From Uliginosibacterium aquaticum (lineage in GTDB: Bacteria; Pseudomonadota; Gammaproteobacteria; Burkholderiales; Rhodocyclaceae), in the NCBI RefSeq assembly GCF_012972705.2, contig NZ_JABCSC020000001.1, positions 620,001 to 684,000 on the forward strand: a stretch of DNA of 64,000 nucleotides, given 5' to 3'. The stretch's first letter is position 1; the number at the start of each line of letters is the position of its first letter. A program made the position numbers and the translations under genes. The notes beneath the pieces are model-generated. The model was given only the letters and a program-made list of their open reading frames with translations. It did no database searches and was not told where the DNA came from. Shown here in pieces: positions 28,116 through 39,479 of the stretch.

Positions 28116-28832
28116 TTACTTGGCGGGCGTTTTGGTTGTTTTGGTGGTTTTCTTGCTGGCCGAACTGGTGGTTTTGCTCGCCGTGCTCTTCTTGCTGGTC
28201 GTGGCCTTCTTGCTACTGCTGCTTTTCTTGGCGCCGCTCTTTTTCTGCTTTTCGGCCTGCAGGCGGGCCAGCTCGTTGCCTTGCGGGCAACCGCTGAGTT
28301 CACGAGCATTCCAGCCGATACTTTCATCGTTCTTGTCGAGCAGGTCGCGCAAGCCTGAAATCAGGGTCGGGCCGCTGAGCCCGAGCTCGCCGGGGGTGCC
28401 GAGCTCGATATCGTGAATGACCCAGTGTCGTTTGTGAATTCGCAGTTGTAGCGTGCTCTCGCGGTGGCTGCCGTCTGCGAAAGCGAAGCCGGCGCTTAGC
28501 GTGGCCTGTTCGCCCTTGATCGAGGCTTTGCCGAGATTGAAGCCGTCAGGAATGTTGAGGGCACCCGAGTACAGATCGCCCAGTGATAGCGGGGCGTTTT
28601 CTGTCGGGCGGGCTTTGCTGTAGGCCTCGCTGTAACGACGGGCTGCTCCCAGCAGGCAAACCAGCTCCGGCCCGAGATTGCCGGAATAGGTTGCCAGCTC
28701 CAGGCCCCCAGGTGCGCCTGGGCTGCCGCTGCTCAAGCGAGCGGAATAGAAGGCATTCGCGGCTTCTTCCGGCGTGCCAAGGGCAAATGCGGGCAGGCTC
28801 AGACAGAACAGAAACAGGGGCAGGAAGCGCAT
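28116..28832 (-). CDS. Secreted protein of unknown function with lysine-rich tail
   Basis: A 238-residue protein starting at ATG 28832 (GGAG seven bases upstream) with a signal peptide (1-18, PAFA-LG). The middle part looks like a compact alpha/beta domain (EEAANAFYSARLS; YSEAYSKA; HKRHWVIHDIELG), similar in feel to small periplasmic DUF3828-type domains, but I cannot assign it. The last ~45 residues (194-238) consist almost only of Lys, Ser, Thr and Ala, like a histone-H1 or AlgP-type tail. The tail may contact nucleic acid, polyanionic polysaccharide or the envelope. It lies on the opposite strand between trpD and trpC and so splits the trp genes. Confidence 0.75.
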   Translation of the reverse strand: MRFLPLFLFCLSLPAFALGTPEEAANAFYSARLSSGSPGAPGGLELATYSGNLGPELVCLLGAARRYSEAYSKARPTENAPLSLGDLYSGALNIPDGFNLGKASIKGEQATLSAGFAFADGSHRESTLQLRIHKRHWVIHDIELGTPGELGLSGPTLISGLRDLLDKNDESIGWNARELSGCPQGNELARLQAEKQKKSGAKKSSSSKKATTSKKSTASKTTSSASKKTTKTTKTPAK

Positions 28833-29027
28833 GCGGTCTCCGAGTTTGCGAGTCCCCGGCTTCGCCCTTCGGGCGCAAGCCACCTCCACGTGGGTCAAGA
28901 ATGCCTTGGGGTGGCCCGGTGACGTTCTTGAAAGGGGAACGGGATTGTACGCGCAGCAGGCTCCGACCGGGCTGCTTTGCGGCTACCATACGACCCTGTA
29001 ACCCCAGACGAGTTCCAGAGCAATTCC

Positions 29028-29858
29028 ATGTCCGACATCCTGCAGAAAATCCTCGCCACCAAGCGTGAAGAAATTGAAGTCGCCGAGCGTGGATGCTCGC
29101 GCGAAGCCATCGTTGAAGAAGCGCGGGATGGCGTTCCGGTGCGGGATTTTGTTGGCGCGATCCGCGCAAAAATTGCTGCGGGTCAGGCGGGCGTGATTGC
29201 CGAAGTGAAGAAGGCCAGCCCCTCCAAGGGCGTGATCAGGGCGGATTTTCGCCCCGCCGATATCGCGGCCTCCTACGAGAAGGGCGGCGCGGCCTGCCTC
29301 TCGGTGCTGACCGATCGCCAGTATTTTCAGGGCTGCCCCGAATACCTGCAGGCGGCTCGTGAGGCCTGCACGCTGCCGGTGTTGCGCAAGGATTTCATCA
29401 TCGATCCGTATCAGGTTTTCGAGGCACGGGCGATGGGTGCGGATGCGATCCTGCTGATCGTGGCGGCCTTCCTGCCGCCGGACGGTACGGTGAATGCCTC
29501 AAGCTCCCGCACGGCCGTGAGTCATATGCTGGAGCTGGAGCAACTGGCGCACGATCTGGGCATGGCGGTGCTGGTCGAGGTGCATAGCGCTGAAGAGTTG
29601 GATCTGGCGCTGCAGCTCACCACGCCCTTGCTGGGGATCAACAACCGCAACCTGCGCACTTTCGAAGTGACGCTGGATATTACCCTTTCGCAGCTGGAGC
29701 GGATTCCCGCCGGACGCATTGTGGTGACCGAGAGTGGCATCTTCACGCCGCAGGATGTGGCAAGCATGCGTAGCCGCGGCGTGCATGCCTTCCTGGTGGG
29801 TGAAGCCTTCATGCGTGCCGAGGATCCAGGCAGCGAGCTGGCGCGCCTGTTCGCCTGA
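29028..29858 (+). CDS. trpC: Indole-3-glycerol phosphate synthase
   Basis: TrpC closes the indole ring in the fourth pathway step. The 276-residue TIM barrel shows [13 protein letters not shown] at the start, then [53 protein letters not shown] and VTESGIF, all family signatures. ATG 29028 is chosen; the upstream in-frame codon is not conserved. It follows the lysine-tail gene divergently, so it needs its own promoter. Confidence 0.97.
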   Translation: MSDILQKILATKREEIEVAERGCSREAIVEEARDGVPVRDFVGAIRAKIAAGQAGVIAEVKKASPSKGVIRADFRPADIAASYEKGGAACLSVLTDRQYFQGCPEYLQAAREACTLPVLRKDFIIDPYQVFEARAMGADAILLIVAAFLPPDGTVNASSSRTAVSHMLELEQLAHDLGMAVLVEVHSAEELDLALQLTTPLLGINNRNLRTFEVTLDITLSQLERIPAGRIVVTESGIFTPQDVASMRSRGVHAFLVGEAFMRAEDPGSELARLFA

Positions 29859-29879
29859 GCCTGTTCGCAGCAGACAACA

Positions 29880-29910
29880 AAAAAGCCCGATCCGTGGATC
29901 GGGCTTTTTG
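29880..29910. terminator. Bidirectional terminator between trpC and the response regulator
   Basis: AAAAAGCCCGATCC-GT-GGATCGGGCTTTTT forms a 14-bp stem with A/T tracts on both sides. It serves trpC on the plus strand and the converging regulator gene on the minus strand. Confidence 0.92.
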
Positions 29911-29927
29911 TTTGTTACGGCCTGTGT

Positions 29928-30557
29928 TTAATCGTTCTTGTGGGCCGACATGACGTGCTGCACCAGTTCGGCCAGTGAGTTCACGCCCATCTTCTCCATC
30001 ACGCGGGCGCGATGGACTTCGACCGTCTTGATGCTGATGCCCAGATCGTCAGCGATCTGCTTGTTCAGACGGCCGGCCACGATCAGCTCAAGTACTTCGC
30101 GCTCACGCGGGGTGAGGCCTTCGATGCGGCGCTGGGCGTCGGCTTCCTGCAGGCGGCTGTCGTGATGCTTGCGGTCTTCGGCCAGCGCGGTATGGATCAG
30201 CTTGACCATGTCCTGATCGTTGAAGGGTTTCTCGATGAAGTCGACTGCGCCCTTCTTCAAGGCCGAGACGGCCATCGGTACATCGCCGTGGCCGGTGATG
30301 AAGATGATCGGCAGGGTGGAATGCATGGCGGCGAGCTTTTCCTGCAGCTCCAGCCCGTTCATGCCGGGCATGCGGATATCCAGCACCAGGCAGCCATTCA
30401 GGCGAGGGCTCCAGGCTGACAGGAAGGCTTCGGCCGAATCGAAGGCCTGGGCCTTGAGGCCGGTAGAGTCCAGCAGCCAGAGGAGGGAATCGCGCAGGGC
30501 TTCGTCATCATCAACGATGTAAACCAGCTGTTCGACGACGGGGACATTAGGTGTCAT
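29928..30557 (-). CDS. FixJ-type response regulator
   Basis: A 209-residue two-domain regulator. The receiver has the acidic pair at D16-D18, the phosphoacceptor D60 (LVLDIRMPG), the ITGHGD threonine and the KPF lysine. The output domain is a LuxR/FixJ helix-turn-helix (LTPREREVLELIVAGRLNKQIADDLGISIKTVEVHRARVMEK). Its ATG at 30557 overlaps the end of the kinase gene by 11 bases, which argues for coupled translation and a cognate pair. Targets are unknown. The pair faces the aceE promoter region but is transcribed away from it. Confidence 0.93.
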   Translation of the reverse strand: MTPNVPVVEQLVYIVDDDEALRDSLLWLLDSTGLKAQAFDSAEAFLSAWSPRLNGCLVLDIRMPGMNGLELQEKLAAMHSTLPIIFITGHGDVPMAVSALKKGAVDFIEKPFNDQDMVKLIHTALAEDRKHHDSRLQEADAQRRIEGLTPREREVLELIVAGRLNKQIADDLGISIKTVEVHRARVMEKMGVNSLAELVQHVMSAHKND

Positions 30558-32634
30558 GGTGTGATTCAAGCGATTTCTCCAGTGCCAGCGTGAAGCGGAA
30601 GATACTCCCGCCAGTGGGGTTGGCGTCAACCCAGAGGCGACCCTTATGGAACTCGATAATCGAGCGGCAGATGTTCAGACCCATGCCCATGCCATCCTGT
30701 TTGGTGGTGAAGAAGGGTGAGAACAGTTCGTCCAGTGAGGCGGTGCTGATGCCGCAGCCGCGATCTGCCACTGAAACTTCGATGTGATCATCGCTGTGGC
30801 GGGCCTCAATGTGGATGACGCGGTCGTCCAGCGGGATGTCCTGCATGGCCTCGGCGGCATTCTTGATCAGGTTCATCAGTACCTGCTCGATCATGATGCG
30901 GTCGGCCAGTACATCCGGCAAATCATCGGGCAGAGAGGTCAGGATGCGGGTGCCCAGCCGGCGGGCTTCGATTTCGGCGATTCCCAGCGCCTCTTCGGTG
31001 ACCTGGCGGATGCTGATCAGGCTGCGGCGCGGTTCGCTCTTGCGCACGAAATCACGGATTCGGCGCACGATATTGCCGGCGCGGTTGGCCTGGGTGCTGG
31101 CTTTTTCCATTGCGCCGAGAATGTCTTCGATCTGGAACTGACCGCTCTTCAGGCGGTTCACGCAACCTGAGCTGTAGTTGGCGATAGCCGAGAGCGGCTG
31201 GTTAAGCTCGTGGGCCAGGGTGGAGGCCATCTCGCCCATGGTGATCAGGCGGGAAGTGCGCGCCAGGCGTTGCTCCTGCTCGCGGGTCAGTTCTTCGGCG
31301 CGTTTGAGGGCCGTGATGTCGGTCGCGACCCCCAGGCGCACGATGCGCCCGTCCACCCAGCGCAGCGCGCGTTCGCGCAGGTGGAACCACTGACCGGTAA
31401 AAGGATGCTGTAACTCGCCATCGAAAAGCTCGCGCGGTACATCCGCAGCGCCCAGCTTGCGCGGGTCACCCGGGTAATCGCCGAGCTCCGGTTGGGGAAC
31501 AACCAGCAGGCAGCTTTCGCCGACCCGGGTGTGCTGGGCATCGAAGGCCCGGTTGGTGTAGAGCAGCTCTCCGCTGCCCGCTTCCGAGACATAGACTGCG
31601 GCGTCCAGCCCGTCTAGCACGGTGGTGATGCGTTCGTTGGCGGCCTGCAGTTCGGTGCGTGCACGCTTTTGTTCGGTGATGTCGGTCATGGCCGTCATCC
31701 AGCCGGTCTGCTCGCCCTGATTGTCGACCAGAGGCGAGAGATGCAGGCGAACGTCTACCCGCACGCCATTGCGGCGCCGGATCACCAGCTCCAAACCTTC
31801 TCGCGAGGCCTGCCCTTGCATGCACTGACGCAGACGCTGGCGGTTCTGCTCGCGGTCCTCTTCTGGCCAGAACACATATGGAGGGGCCTGCCCGGCGAGT
31901 TCTTCGGCGCTCCAGCCGACCAGTTCGGCAAAGGCGCGATTGACATGCAGGATTCGGCCATCCGGTGCTACGGCCTGCATGCCGGTGAGTACCGAGTTTT
32001 CCATCGCTTGGCGAAAAGAGGAGTCGGCGCGTAGCAGTTCTTCGCTGGCCTTGCGTTCAGTGATGTCGTGAGCCACAACATAAATGCGTGCTTCGTCGAG
32101 CGCCGGGTTGGCGCTCCAGGAAAGCCAGCGCCAGCTGCCATCACCACAGCGGCAGCGCAGTTCGAAGTTAACTGGCCTGCCTGCGGCAAGCTCTTGCAGT
32201 CGGGAGGTGGCCAGTTGGACGTCTTCAGGATGAGCGATGTCAAGCAGGCTCATGCCTTCAGTCAGGGTTTCGGGTTTGAGACCTAGGATATTCAGAACAG
32301 CCGGGTTGATGCGCTCGAAGCGACCGCTGAGTCCAAGCACACCCAGAATGTCTAGTGAGAGACTGAAGAACAGATCGCGTTCTTCGGCGATCTGGCCAGC
32401 ACGCTGGTTCTGTTTGCTGGCTAGCACCAACCCCCAGCCGGCAACCGCGATTAGCGCCACGATGATGGCCAGGCTCAGGCGCATGCGGTCCGAGGCCAGT
32501 GCATTGCTGTCCTGCGGCAGGGCGGCGAACCACACCAAGCCCAGCACGATGGCGAGGATCAGCACCGACAGCAGCGAAGACTGTGGGGCAGGAGCAGGCG
32601 GGGCCAGGTTTTCGGAGTTGTCGCGGCTTTCCAT
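30547..32634 (-). CDS. Membrane-bound multi-PAS sensor histidine kinase (FixL-like)
   Basis: A 695-residue kinase. Two hydrophobic segments near residues 20-35 and 50-72 anchor it in the membrane with little periplasmic sequence. Then come three PAS/PAC units (each ending in a T/HDITE-like motif: VAHDITERK, TAMTDITEQK, GVATDITALK). The H-box is AHELNQPLSAI with the phosphoacceptor at H475, followed by N (NLIKNAAEA), G1 (DRGCGI) and G2 (GMGMGL) boxes. No heme-binding PAS histidine is recognised, so oxygen sensing is not claimed. The start is ATG 32634 behind GAGGAAG. It overlaps and precedes its regulator gene. Confidence 0.92.
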   Translation of the reverse strand: MESRDNSENLAPPAPAPQSSLLSVLILAIVLGLVWFAALPQDSNALASDRMRLSLAIIVALIAVAGWGLVLASKQNQRAGQIAEERDLFFSLSLDILGVLGLSGRFERINPAVLNILGLKPETLTEGMSLLDIAHPEDVQLATSRLQELAAGRPVNFELRCRCGDGSWRWLSWSANPALDEARIYVVAHDITERKASEELLRADSSFRQAMENSVLTGMQAVAPDGRILHVNRAFAELVGWSAEELAGQAPPYVFWPEEDREQNRQRLRQCMQGQASREGLELVIRRRNGVRVDVRLHLSPLVDNQGEQTGWMTAMTDITEQKRARTELQAANERITTVLDGLDAAVYVSEAGSGELLYTNRAFDAQHTRVGESCLLVVPQPELGDYPGDPRKLGAADVPRELFDGELQHPFTGQWFHLRERALRWVDGRIVRLGVATDITALKRAEELTREQEQRLARTSRLITMGEMASTLAHELNQPLSAIANYSSGCVNRLKSGQFQIEDILGAMEKASTQANRAGNIVRRIRDFVRKSEPRRSLISIRQVTEEALGIAEIEARRLGTRILTSLPDDLPDVLADRIMIEQVLMNLIKNAAEAMQDIPLDDRVIHIEARHSDDHIEVSVADRGCGISTASLDELFSPFFTTKQDGMGMGLNICRSIIEFHKGRLWVDANPTGGSIFRFTLALEKSLESHHDT

Positions 32635-32781
32635 TCCGCTTACTTCCTCGCAGACGAGGTAGCCATTATGGCCTACCTGCTGGGCTGTTGATGCCCGGAA
32701 TAGGCGCTGGACTATCGGGTATGGAGGTTTTCTGCGAAGCACTGGACTGCGGATGACAAATCAATACTTGTGCGCTGCAAC

Positions 32782-32827
32782 ATAATGATTATTCAAAGTT
32801 TTTTATGGGCCGGAAATCAAATTTGAT
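32782..32827. promoter_or_regulatory. AT-rich patch with two palindromes
   Basis: ATAAT-G-ATTAT (32782-32792) and ATCAAATTTGAT (32816-32827) are perfect dyads 23 bases apart. They stand out in a GC-rich setting and are candidate protein-binding sites. The factor is unknown. Confidence 0.45.
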
Positions 32828-33022
32828 GGGGCTTTGACGTTGCGCGGGGCAGGTGCTTCTTTTATATTGCCCGCTCGAAGAATCCTGTGGGTGCTACCCT
32901 GCGGGCCGCTTTCGAGTCTGTACCTTGCGGCTGGCGTAATCCGGGCGCTTTGATCTGACCCTCTTCGTGCGTGACGCAAATTTGTGTCCACGGTAGTGGT
33001 GAATGGGCAGGCATCAGACAAG

Positions 33023-33053
33023 TATAAAAGCCCGGGTCTCTCCCGCCCGGGCT
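33023..33053 (+). promoter_or_regulatory. Candidate aceE -10 box and leader hairpin
   Basis: TATAAA (33023-33028) could be a -10 box, though no good -35 is visible. It is followed at once by an 8-bp GC stem, AGCCCGGG (33029-33036) with CCCGGGCT (33046-33053). The hairpin would lie at the very 5' end of the aceE transcript, about 33 bases before the start codon at 33087. Confidence 0.45.
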
Positions 33054-33086
33054 GATCCATGAAACCCAGGTTAGGAGAGACAGATT

Positions 33087-35759
<2,673 letters not shown>

Positions 35760-35836
35760 TGAATCAGTGAAGAGCAAGTTTTGAGGAGTGGGGGAGCCCC
35801 CACTTTTCTGACTTCGCTCTTCCCACGGAGAAAACA

Positions 35837-37462
35837 ATGAGCCAACTCATCGAAGTGAAAGTGCCGGACATCGGCGACTTCAAGGATGTTCCCGTCATCG
35901 AGGTGTCGGTCAAGGTCGGCGACACGGTCAAGATTGATGACCCCTTGCTGACCCTTGAATCCGACAAGGCCACTATGGAAGTGCCGTCCTCGGCTGCCGG
36001 TGTGGTCAAGGAAGTGCGCGTCAAGGTGGGCGAACGTGTCGGCGAAGGCGCCGTCGTTGTCGTGCTGGAGGCAGCGGGCGCTGCTGCTGCGCCGGCGGCT
36101 GCACCAGCGCCGGTTGCTGCTGCGCCCGTGCCAGCTGCGGCTCCGGTAGTGGCTGCCCCGGCCGCGACCGGCCGCATCGAACTGAAGGTGCCGGACATCG
36201 GCGACTTCAAGGATGTGCCGGTGATCGAGCTGTTCATCAAGGTCGGAGACACGATCGCTGTGGACGCCCCGGTCGCCACGCTGGAGTCTGACAAGGCCAC
36301 CATGGAAGTGCCGAGCTCGGCTGCCGGTGTGGTCAAGGAAGTGCTGGTCAAGGTGGGCGAGCGCGTCGCTGAAGGTGCCGTGCTGGCCATTTTGGAAGGC
36401 GCTGCTGCGACGGCCGTGCCTGCCGCCGCTCCGGCTCCGTCCGCCGCGCCCGCAGCGGCGCCGGCTGCGGCGCCTGCAGCAACACAGGTTGCGGCGGCTG
36501 TTCCGGTGGCTGCTGCAGCCGCGACGGCATCTGCTGGTATGTCCCATGCCAGTCCCGGCGTGCGTCGTTTTGCGCGCGAGCTGGGCGTTGATATCACCAA
36601 GGTTGCTGCAACCGGCCCAAAGGGGCGCATCCTCAAGGATGACATCCAGAACTTCGTCAAGGGCGTGATCGCTCAGGTCGCCTCTGGTGCGGTGAGCGCA
36701 GCGCCCGCCGCAGGGTCTGGTGTGGGTGGTCTCAATCTGCTTGCCTGGCCGAAGGTCGACTTCAGCAAGTTCGGCGGAATCGAAACCCAGCCGCTGTCCC
36801 GCATCAAGAAGATTTCCGGTGCCAACCTGCATCGCAATTGGGTGGTCATCCCGCACGTCACCAACCATGACGACGCGGACATCACCGAGCTGGAAGCCTT
36901 CCGCGTGCAGATGAACAAGGAGCTGGAGAAGTCCGGCACCAAGCTCACCATGCTGGCCTTCATGATTAAGGCGGCCGTGGCTGCACTGAAGAAATTCCCC
37001 GAGTTCAATGCTTCGCTCGATGGCGACAACCTGGTGCTGAAGAAATACTTCCACATTGGTTTCGCCGCCGACACCCCTAATGGCCTAGTGGTCCCGGTTA
37101 TCAAGGATGCCGACAAGAAGGGCGTGATCGAGATCGCCAAGGAAATGGGCGATCTGGCCAAGCTCGCACGGGATGGCAAGCTCAAGCCGGATCAGATGCA
37201 GGGCGGTTGTTTCTCCATCAGCTCGCTGGGCGGCATTGGCGGTGTGTACTTCACGCCGATCATCAATGCGCCGGAAGTGGCCATCATGGGTGTATGCAAG
37301 TCGCAGATCCGCCCGGTGTGGGACGGCAAGCAGTTCGCGCCGCGTCTGATGCTGCCGCTGTCCTTGTCCTGGGATCACCGCGTGATCGACGGCGCCGCCG
37401 CCGCTCGCTTCAATGCCTACTTCGCCGGCGTGCTGCAAGACTTCCGCCGTGTGCTGCTCTGA
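35837..37462 (+). CDS. aceF: Dihydrolipoamide acetyltransferase (PDH E2) with two lipoyl domains
   Basis: The 541-residue E2 transfers acetyl groups from lipoyl arms to CoA and forms the complex core. Two lipoyl domains are present, with modified lysines at K44 and K153 in identical ESDKATMEVPSSAAG contexts. They are joined by Ala/Pro linkers and followed by the E1/E3 binding domain (about 234-275, SPGVRRFARELG...GPKGRILKDDI). The catalytic domain ends with DHRVIDGAAAARF, with H514 as the active base. E. coli has three lipoyl domains; two is normal in several betaproteobacteria. The two lipoyl coding segments share a 29-base identical stretch (35861-35889 and 36188-36216). Confidence 0.98.
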   Translation: MSQLIEVKVPDIGDFKDVPVIEVSVKVGDTVKIDDPLLTLESDKATMEVPSSAAGVVKEVRVKVGERVGEGAVVVVLEAAGAAAAPAAAPAPVAAAPVPAAAPVVAAPAATGRIELKVPDIGDFKDVPVIELFIKVGDTIAVDAPVATLESDKATMEVPSSAAGVVKEVLVKVGERVAEGAVLAILEGAAATAVPAAAPAPSAAPAAAPAAAPAATQVAAAVPVAAAAATASAGMSHASPGVRRFARELGVDITKVAATGPKGRILKDDIQNFVKGVIAQVASGAVSAAPAAGSGVGGLNLLAWPKVDFSKFGGIETQPLSRIKKISGANLHRNWVVIPHVTNHDDADITELEAFRVQMNKELEKSGTKLTMLAFMIKAAVAALKKFPEFNASLDGDNLVLKKYFHIGFAADTPNGLVVPVIKDADKKGVIEIAKEMGDLAKLARDGKLKPDQMQGGCFSISSLGGIGGVYFTPIINAPEVAIMGVCKSQIRPVWDGKQFAPRLMLPLSLSWDHRVIDGAAAARFNAYFAGVLQDFRRVLL

Positions 37463-37477
37463 GGCGAGGACTGAACG

Positions 37478-39256
37478 ATGAGCCAATTGATTGAAGTGAA
37501 AGTCCCCGATATCGGGGATTTCAAGGACATTCCCATCATCGAGCTGTTCGTCAAGCCGGGTGATACCGTTAGCGCTGAAGACAGCCTTGCTACGCTGGAG
37601 TCCGACAAGGCCACGCTTGACGTGCCCTCGCCGGCTGCCGGTGTGGTGAAGTCGGTTTCGGTGAAGGTCGGTGACCGCGTGTCTGAAGGCAGCGTGCTGC
37701 TGATGCTGGACGCGATCTCCGGCGGCGCAGCGGCTGACGCGCCCAAGCCCGCTGCAGCTGCGCCCGCTCCGGCGGCGGCCTCTGCGGCTCCGGTGGCGGC
37801 TGGCAGTTTTGCCGGCAAGGCGGACATCGAGTGTGAAATGCTGGTGCTCGGCGCCGGCCCCGGCGGCTACTCGGCAGCCTTCCGCTCGGCGGATCTGGGC
37901 ATGCAGACCGTGTTGGTCGAGCGTTACGCAACCCTGGGCGGTGTGTGCCTGAACGTCGGGTGCATCCCGTCCAAGGCCTTGCTGCACGTTGCTTCGGTAC
38001 TCGAAGAGGCCTCCCACTTTTCGGATGTGGGCGTATCCTTCGGCGAGACCAAGGTCGACCTGAACCGTCTGCGTGCGCATAAGGAAAAGGTCATCGGCAA
38101 GCTGACCGGTGGCCTCTCCGGCATGGCCAAGGCCCGCAAGGTCGAGGTCGTGCGCGGTTATGGCAATTTCATTGACGCCAATCACGTTGAAGTGAGCGTG
38201 ACGGCCGGCGAAGGCCAGGACGCGACGGGTGAGAAGAAGGTCATCAAGTTCCAGAAATGCATCATCGCTGCCGGCTCTTCGGTAGTGAAGCTGCCTTTCA
38301 TCCCTGAAGATCCGCGCATCGTCGATTCCACTGGCGCACTCGAGCTGCGCTCGGTGCCCAAGCGCATGCTGGTCATCGGTGGCGGCATCATCGGTCTGGA
38401 AATGGCCACGGTCTATTCGGCTCTCGGTGCGCGCATCGATGTCGTTGAAATGGGCGATGGCCTGATGCCGGGTGCTGACCGCGATCTCGTGAAGGTGTGG
38501 GAGAAGCAGAACCTGCATCGCTTCGACAAGATCATGCTCAAGACCCGCACCGTGGGCGTAACCTGCCGCCCGGATGGTGTGCTGGTCAAGTTTGATGGCG
38601 ATCAGGCTCCGGCCGACGAGCAGAAGTACGACATGGTGCTGGTCGCGGTGGGCCGCAGCCCGAACGGCAAGAAGATCTCGGCCGAGAAGGCTGGCGTGCT
38701 CGTTACCGATCGTGGCTTCATCCAGGTCGACAAGCAGCAGCGCACCAATGTGTCGCATATCTTCGCGATTGGCGACATCGTCGGTCAGCCGATGCTGGCC
38801 CACAAGGGCGTGCATGAGGCACATGTGGCGGCGGAAGTGGCTTCAGGTCTGAAGTCCTATTTTGATGCTTCAGTGATTCCGGGCGTGGCCTACACCGAGC
38901 CGGAAGTGGCCTGGGTGGGGGTGACGGAAATCGAAGCCAAGGCCACCGGCCGCAAGATCGGCGTGGGCAAGTTCCCGTGGGCCGCTTCGGGCCGCGCGAT
39001 TGCCAACGGCTGCGACTACGGTTTCACCAAGCTGATTTTCGATGAGGAAACCCATCGCATCATTGGTGGTGGCATCGTTGGCCCGAATGCTGGTGACATG
39101 ATTGGTGAGATCACCTTGGCGATCGAAATGGGTTGCGATCCGGTGGATATCGGCAAAACCATCCACCCGCACCCGACGCTGGGCGAATCGATCGGCATGG
39201 CCGCAGAAGTTTTTGAGGGCGCATGTACCGATCTACCTCCGCAGAAAAAGAAGTGA
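37478..39256 (+). CDS. lpdA: Dihydrolipoamide dehydrogenase (PDH E3) with N-terminal lipoyl domain
   Basis: E3 reoxidises dihydrolipoamide with FAD and NAD. This 592-residue form is longer than the ~475-residue enterobacterial enzyme because it has its own lipoyl domain (K44 in LESDKATLDVP) and an Ala/Pro linker to about residue 113. The flavoprotein part has the FAD fold GAGPGG (125-130), the redox disulphide C157/C162 in CLNVGCIPSK, the NAD fold GGGIIGLE and the H565-E570 base pair in HPHPTLGES. The same fused layout is known from Neisseria and Ralstonia. A strong terminator follows. Confidence 0.97.
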   Translation: MSQLIEVKVPDIGDFKDIPIIELFVKPGDTVSAEDSLATLESDKATLDVPSPAAGVVKSVSVKVGDRVSEGSVLLMLDAISGGAAADAPKPAAAAPAPAAASAAPVAAGSFAGKADIECEMLVLGAGPGGYSAAFRSADLGMQTVLVERYATLGGVCLNVGCIPSKALLHVASVLEEASHFSDVGVSFGETKVDLNRLRAHKEKVIGKLTGGLSGMAKARKVEVVRGYGNFIDANHVEVSVTAGEGQDATGEKKVIKFQKCIIAAGSSVVKLPFIPEDPRIVDSTGALELRSVPKRMLVIGGGIIGLEMATVYSALGARIDVVEMGDGLMPGADRDLVKVWEKQNLHRFDKIMLKTRTVGVTCRPDGVLVKFDGDQAPADEQKYDMVLVAVGRSPNGKKISAEKAGVLVTDRGFIQVDKQQRTNVSHIFAIGDIVGQPMLAHKGVHEAHVAAEVASGLKSYFDASVIPGVAYTEPEVAWVGVTEIEAKATGRKIGVGKFPWAASGRAIANGCDYGFTKLIFDEETHRIIGGGIVGPNAGDMIGEITLAIEMGCDPVDIGKTIHPHPTLGESIGMAAEVFEGACTDLPPQKKK

Positions 39257-39280
39257 GCACTTTCACGGTGCAGTGACAAG

Positions 39281-39309
39281 AGGGCTGTCTTCGGACGGCC
39301 CTTTTTTTT
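39281..39309 (+). terminator. Intrinsic terminator of the PDH operon
   Basis: AGGGCTGTC-TTCG-GACGGCCCT pairs over nine positions, with one G-U type pair, around a stable TTCG loop and is followed by eight T residues. Confidence 0.93.
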
Positions 39310-39479
39310 GCCCGCACGGACAGCCTGCGTGTTCGAAGGGGTAGGCGTTTCGGAGCGGTAATACTGAAGTCTTAATATTTCGCGGAACCCGGCGGGAGAC
39401 AAAAGGCGCGCTTCTTGCTGAACAGGATTCGTTTGCCGGCAGCGGATGGGCCGCTCGCCCCTATCTTCAGGAGAGATAA

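Larger units (their letters stand above)
32635..33086. other. Regulatory region between the kinase gene and aceE, 452 bases
   Basis: The region holds an AT-rich patch with two perfect palindromes (32782-32792 and 32816-32827), a TATAAA box at 33023-33028 and a GC-rich hairpin at 33029-33053. No coding frame looks real. It must contain the aceE promoter and the kinase promoter. Confidence 0.6.

Noticed and set aside
30547-32634. Heme-based oxygen sensor (true FixL)
   Set aside because: Domain layout and FixJ partner are FixL-like, but I could not identify the heme-binding PAS histidine, so no oxygen role is claimed.
37478-37800. Possible 2-oxoglutarate dehydrogenase E3 or standalone lipoyl protein
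   Set aside because: The frame continues into a complete flavoprotein, the gene directly follows aceE-aceF and there is no sucA/sucB nearby. The fused PDH E3 is the simpler reading.
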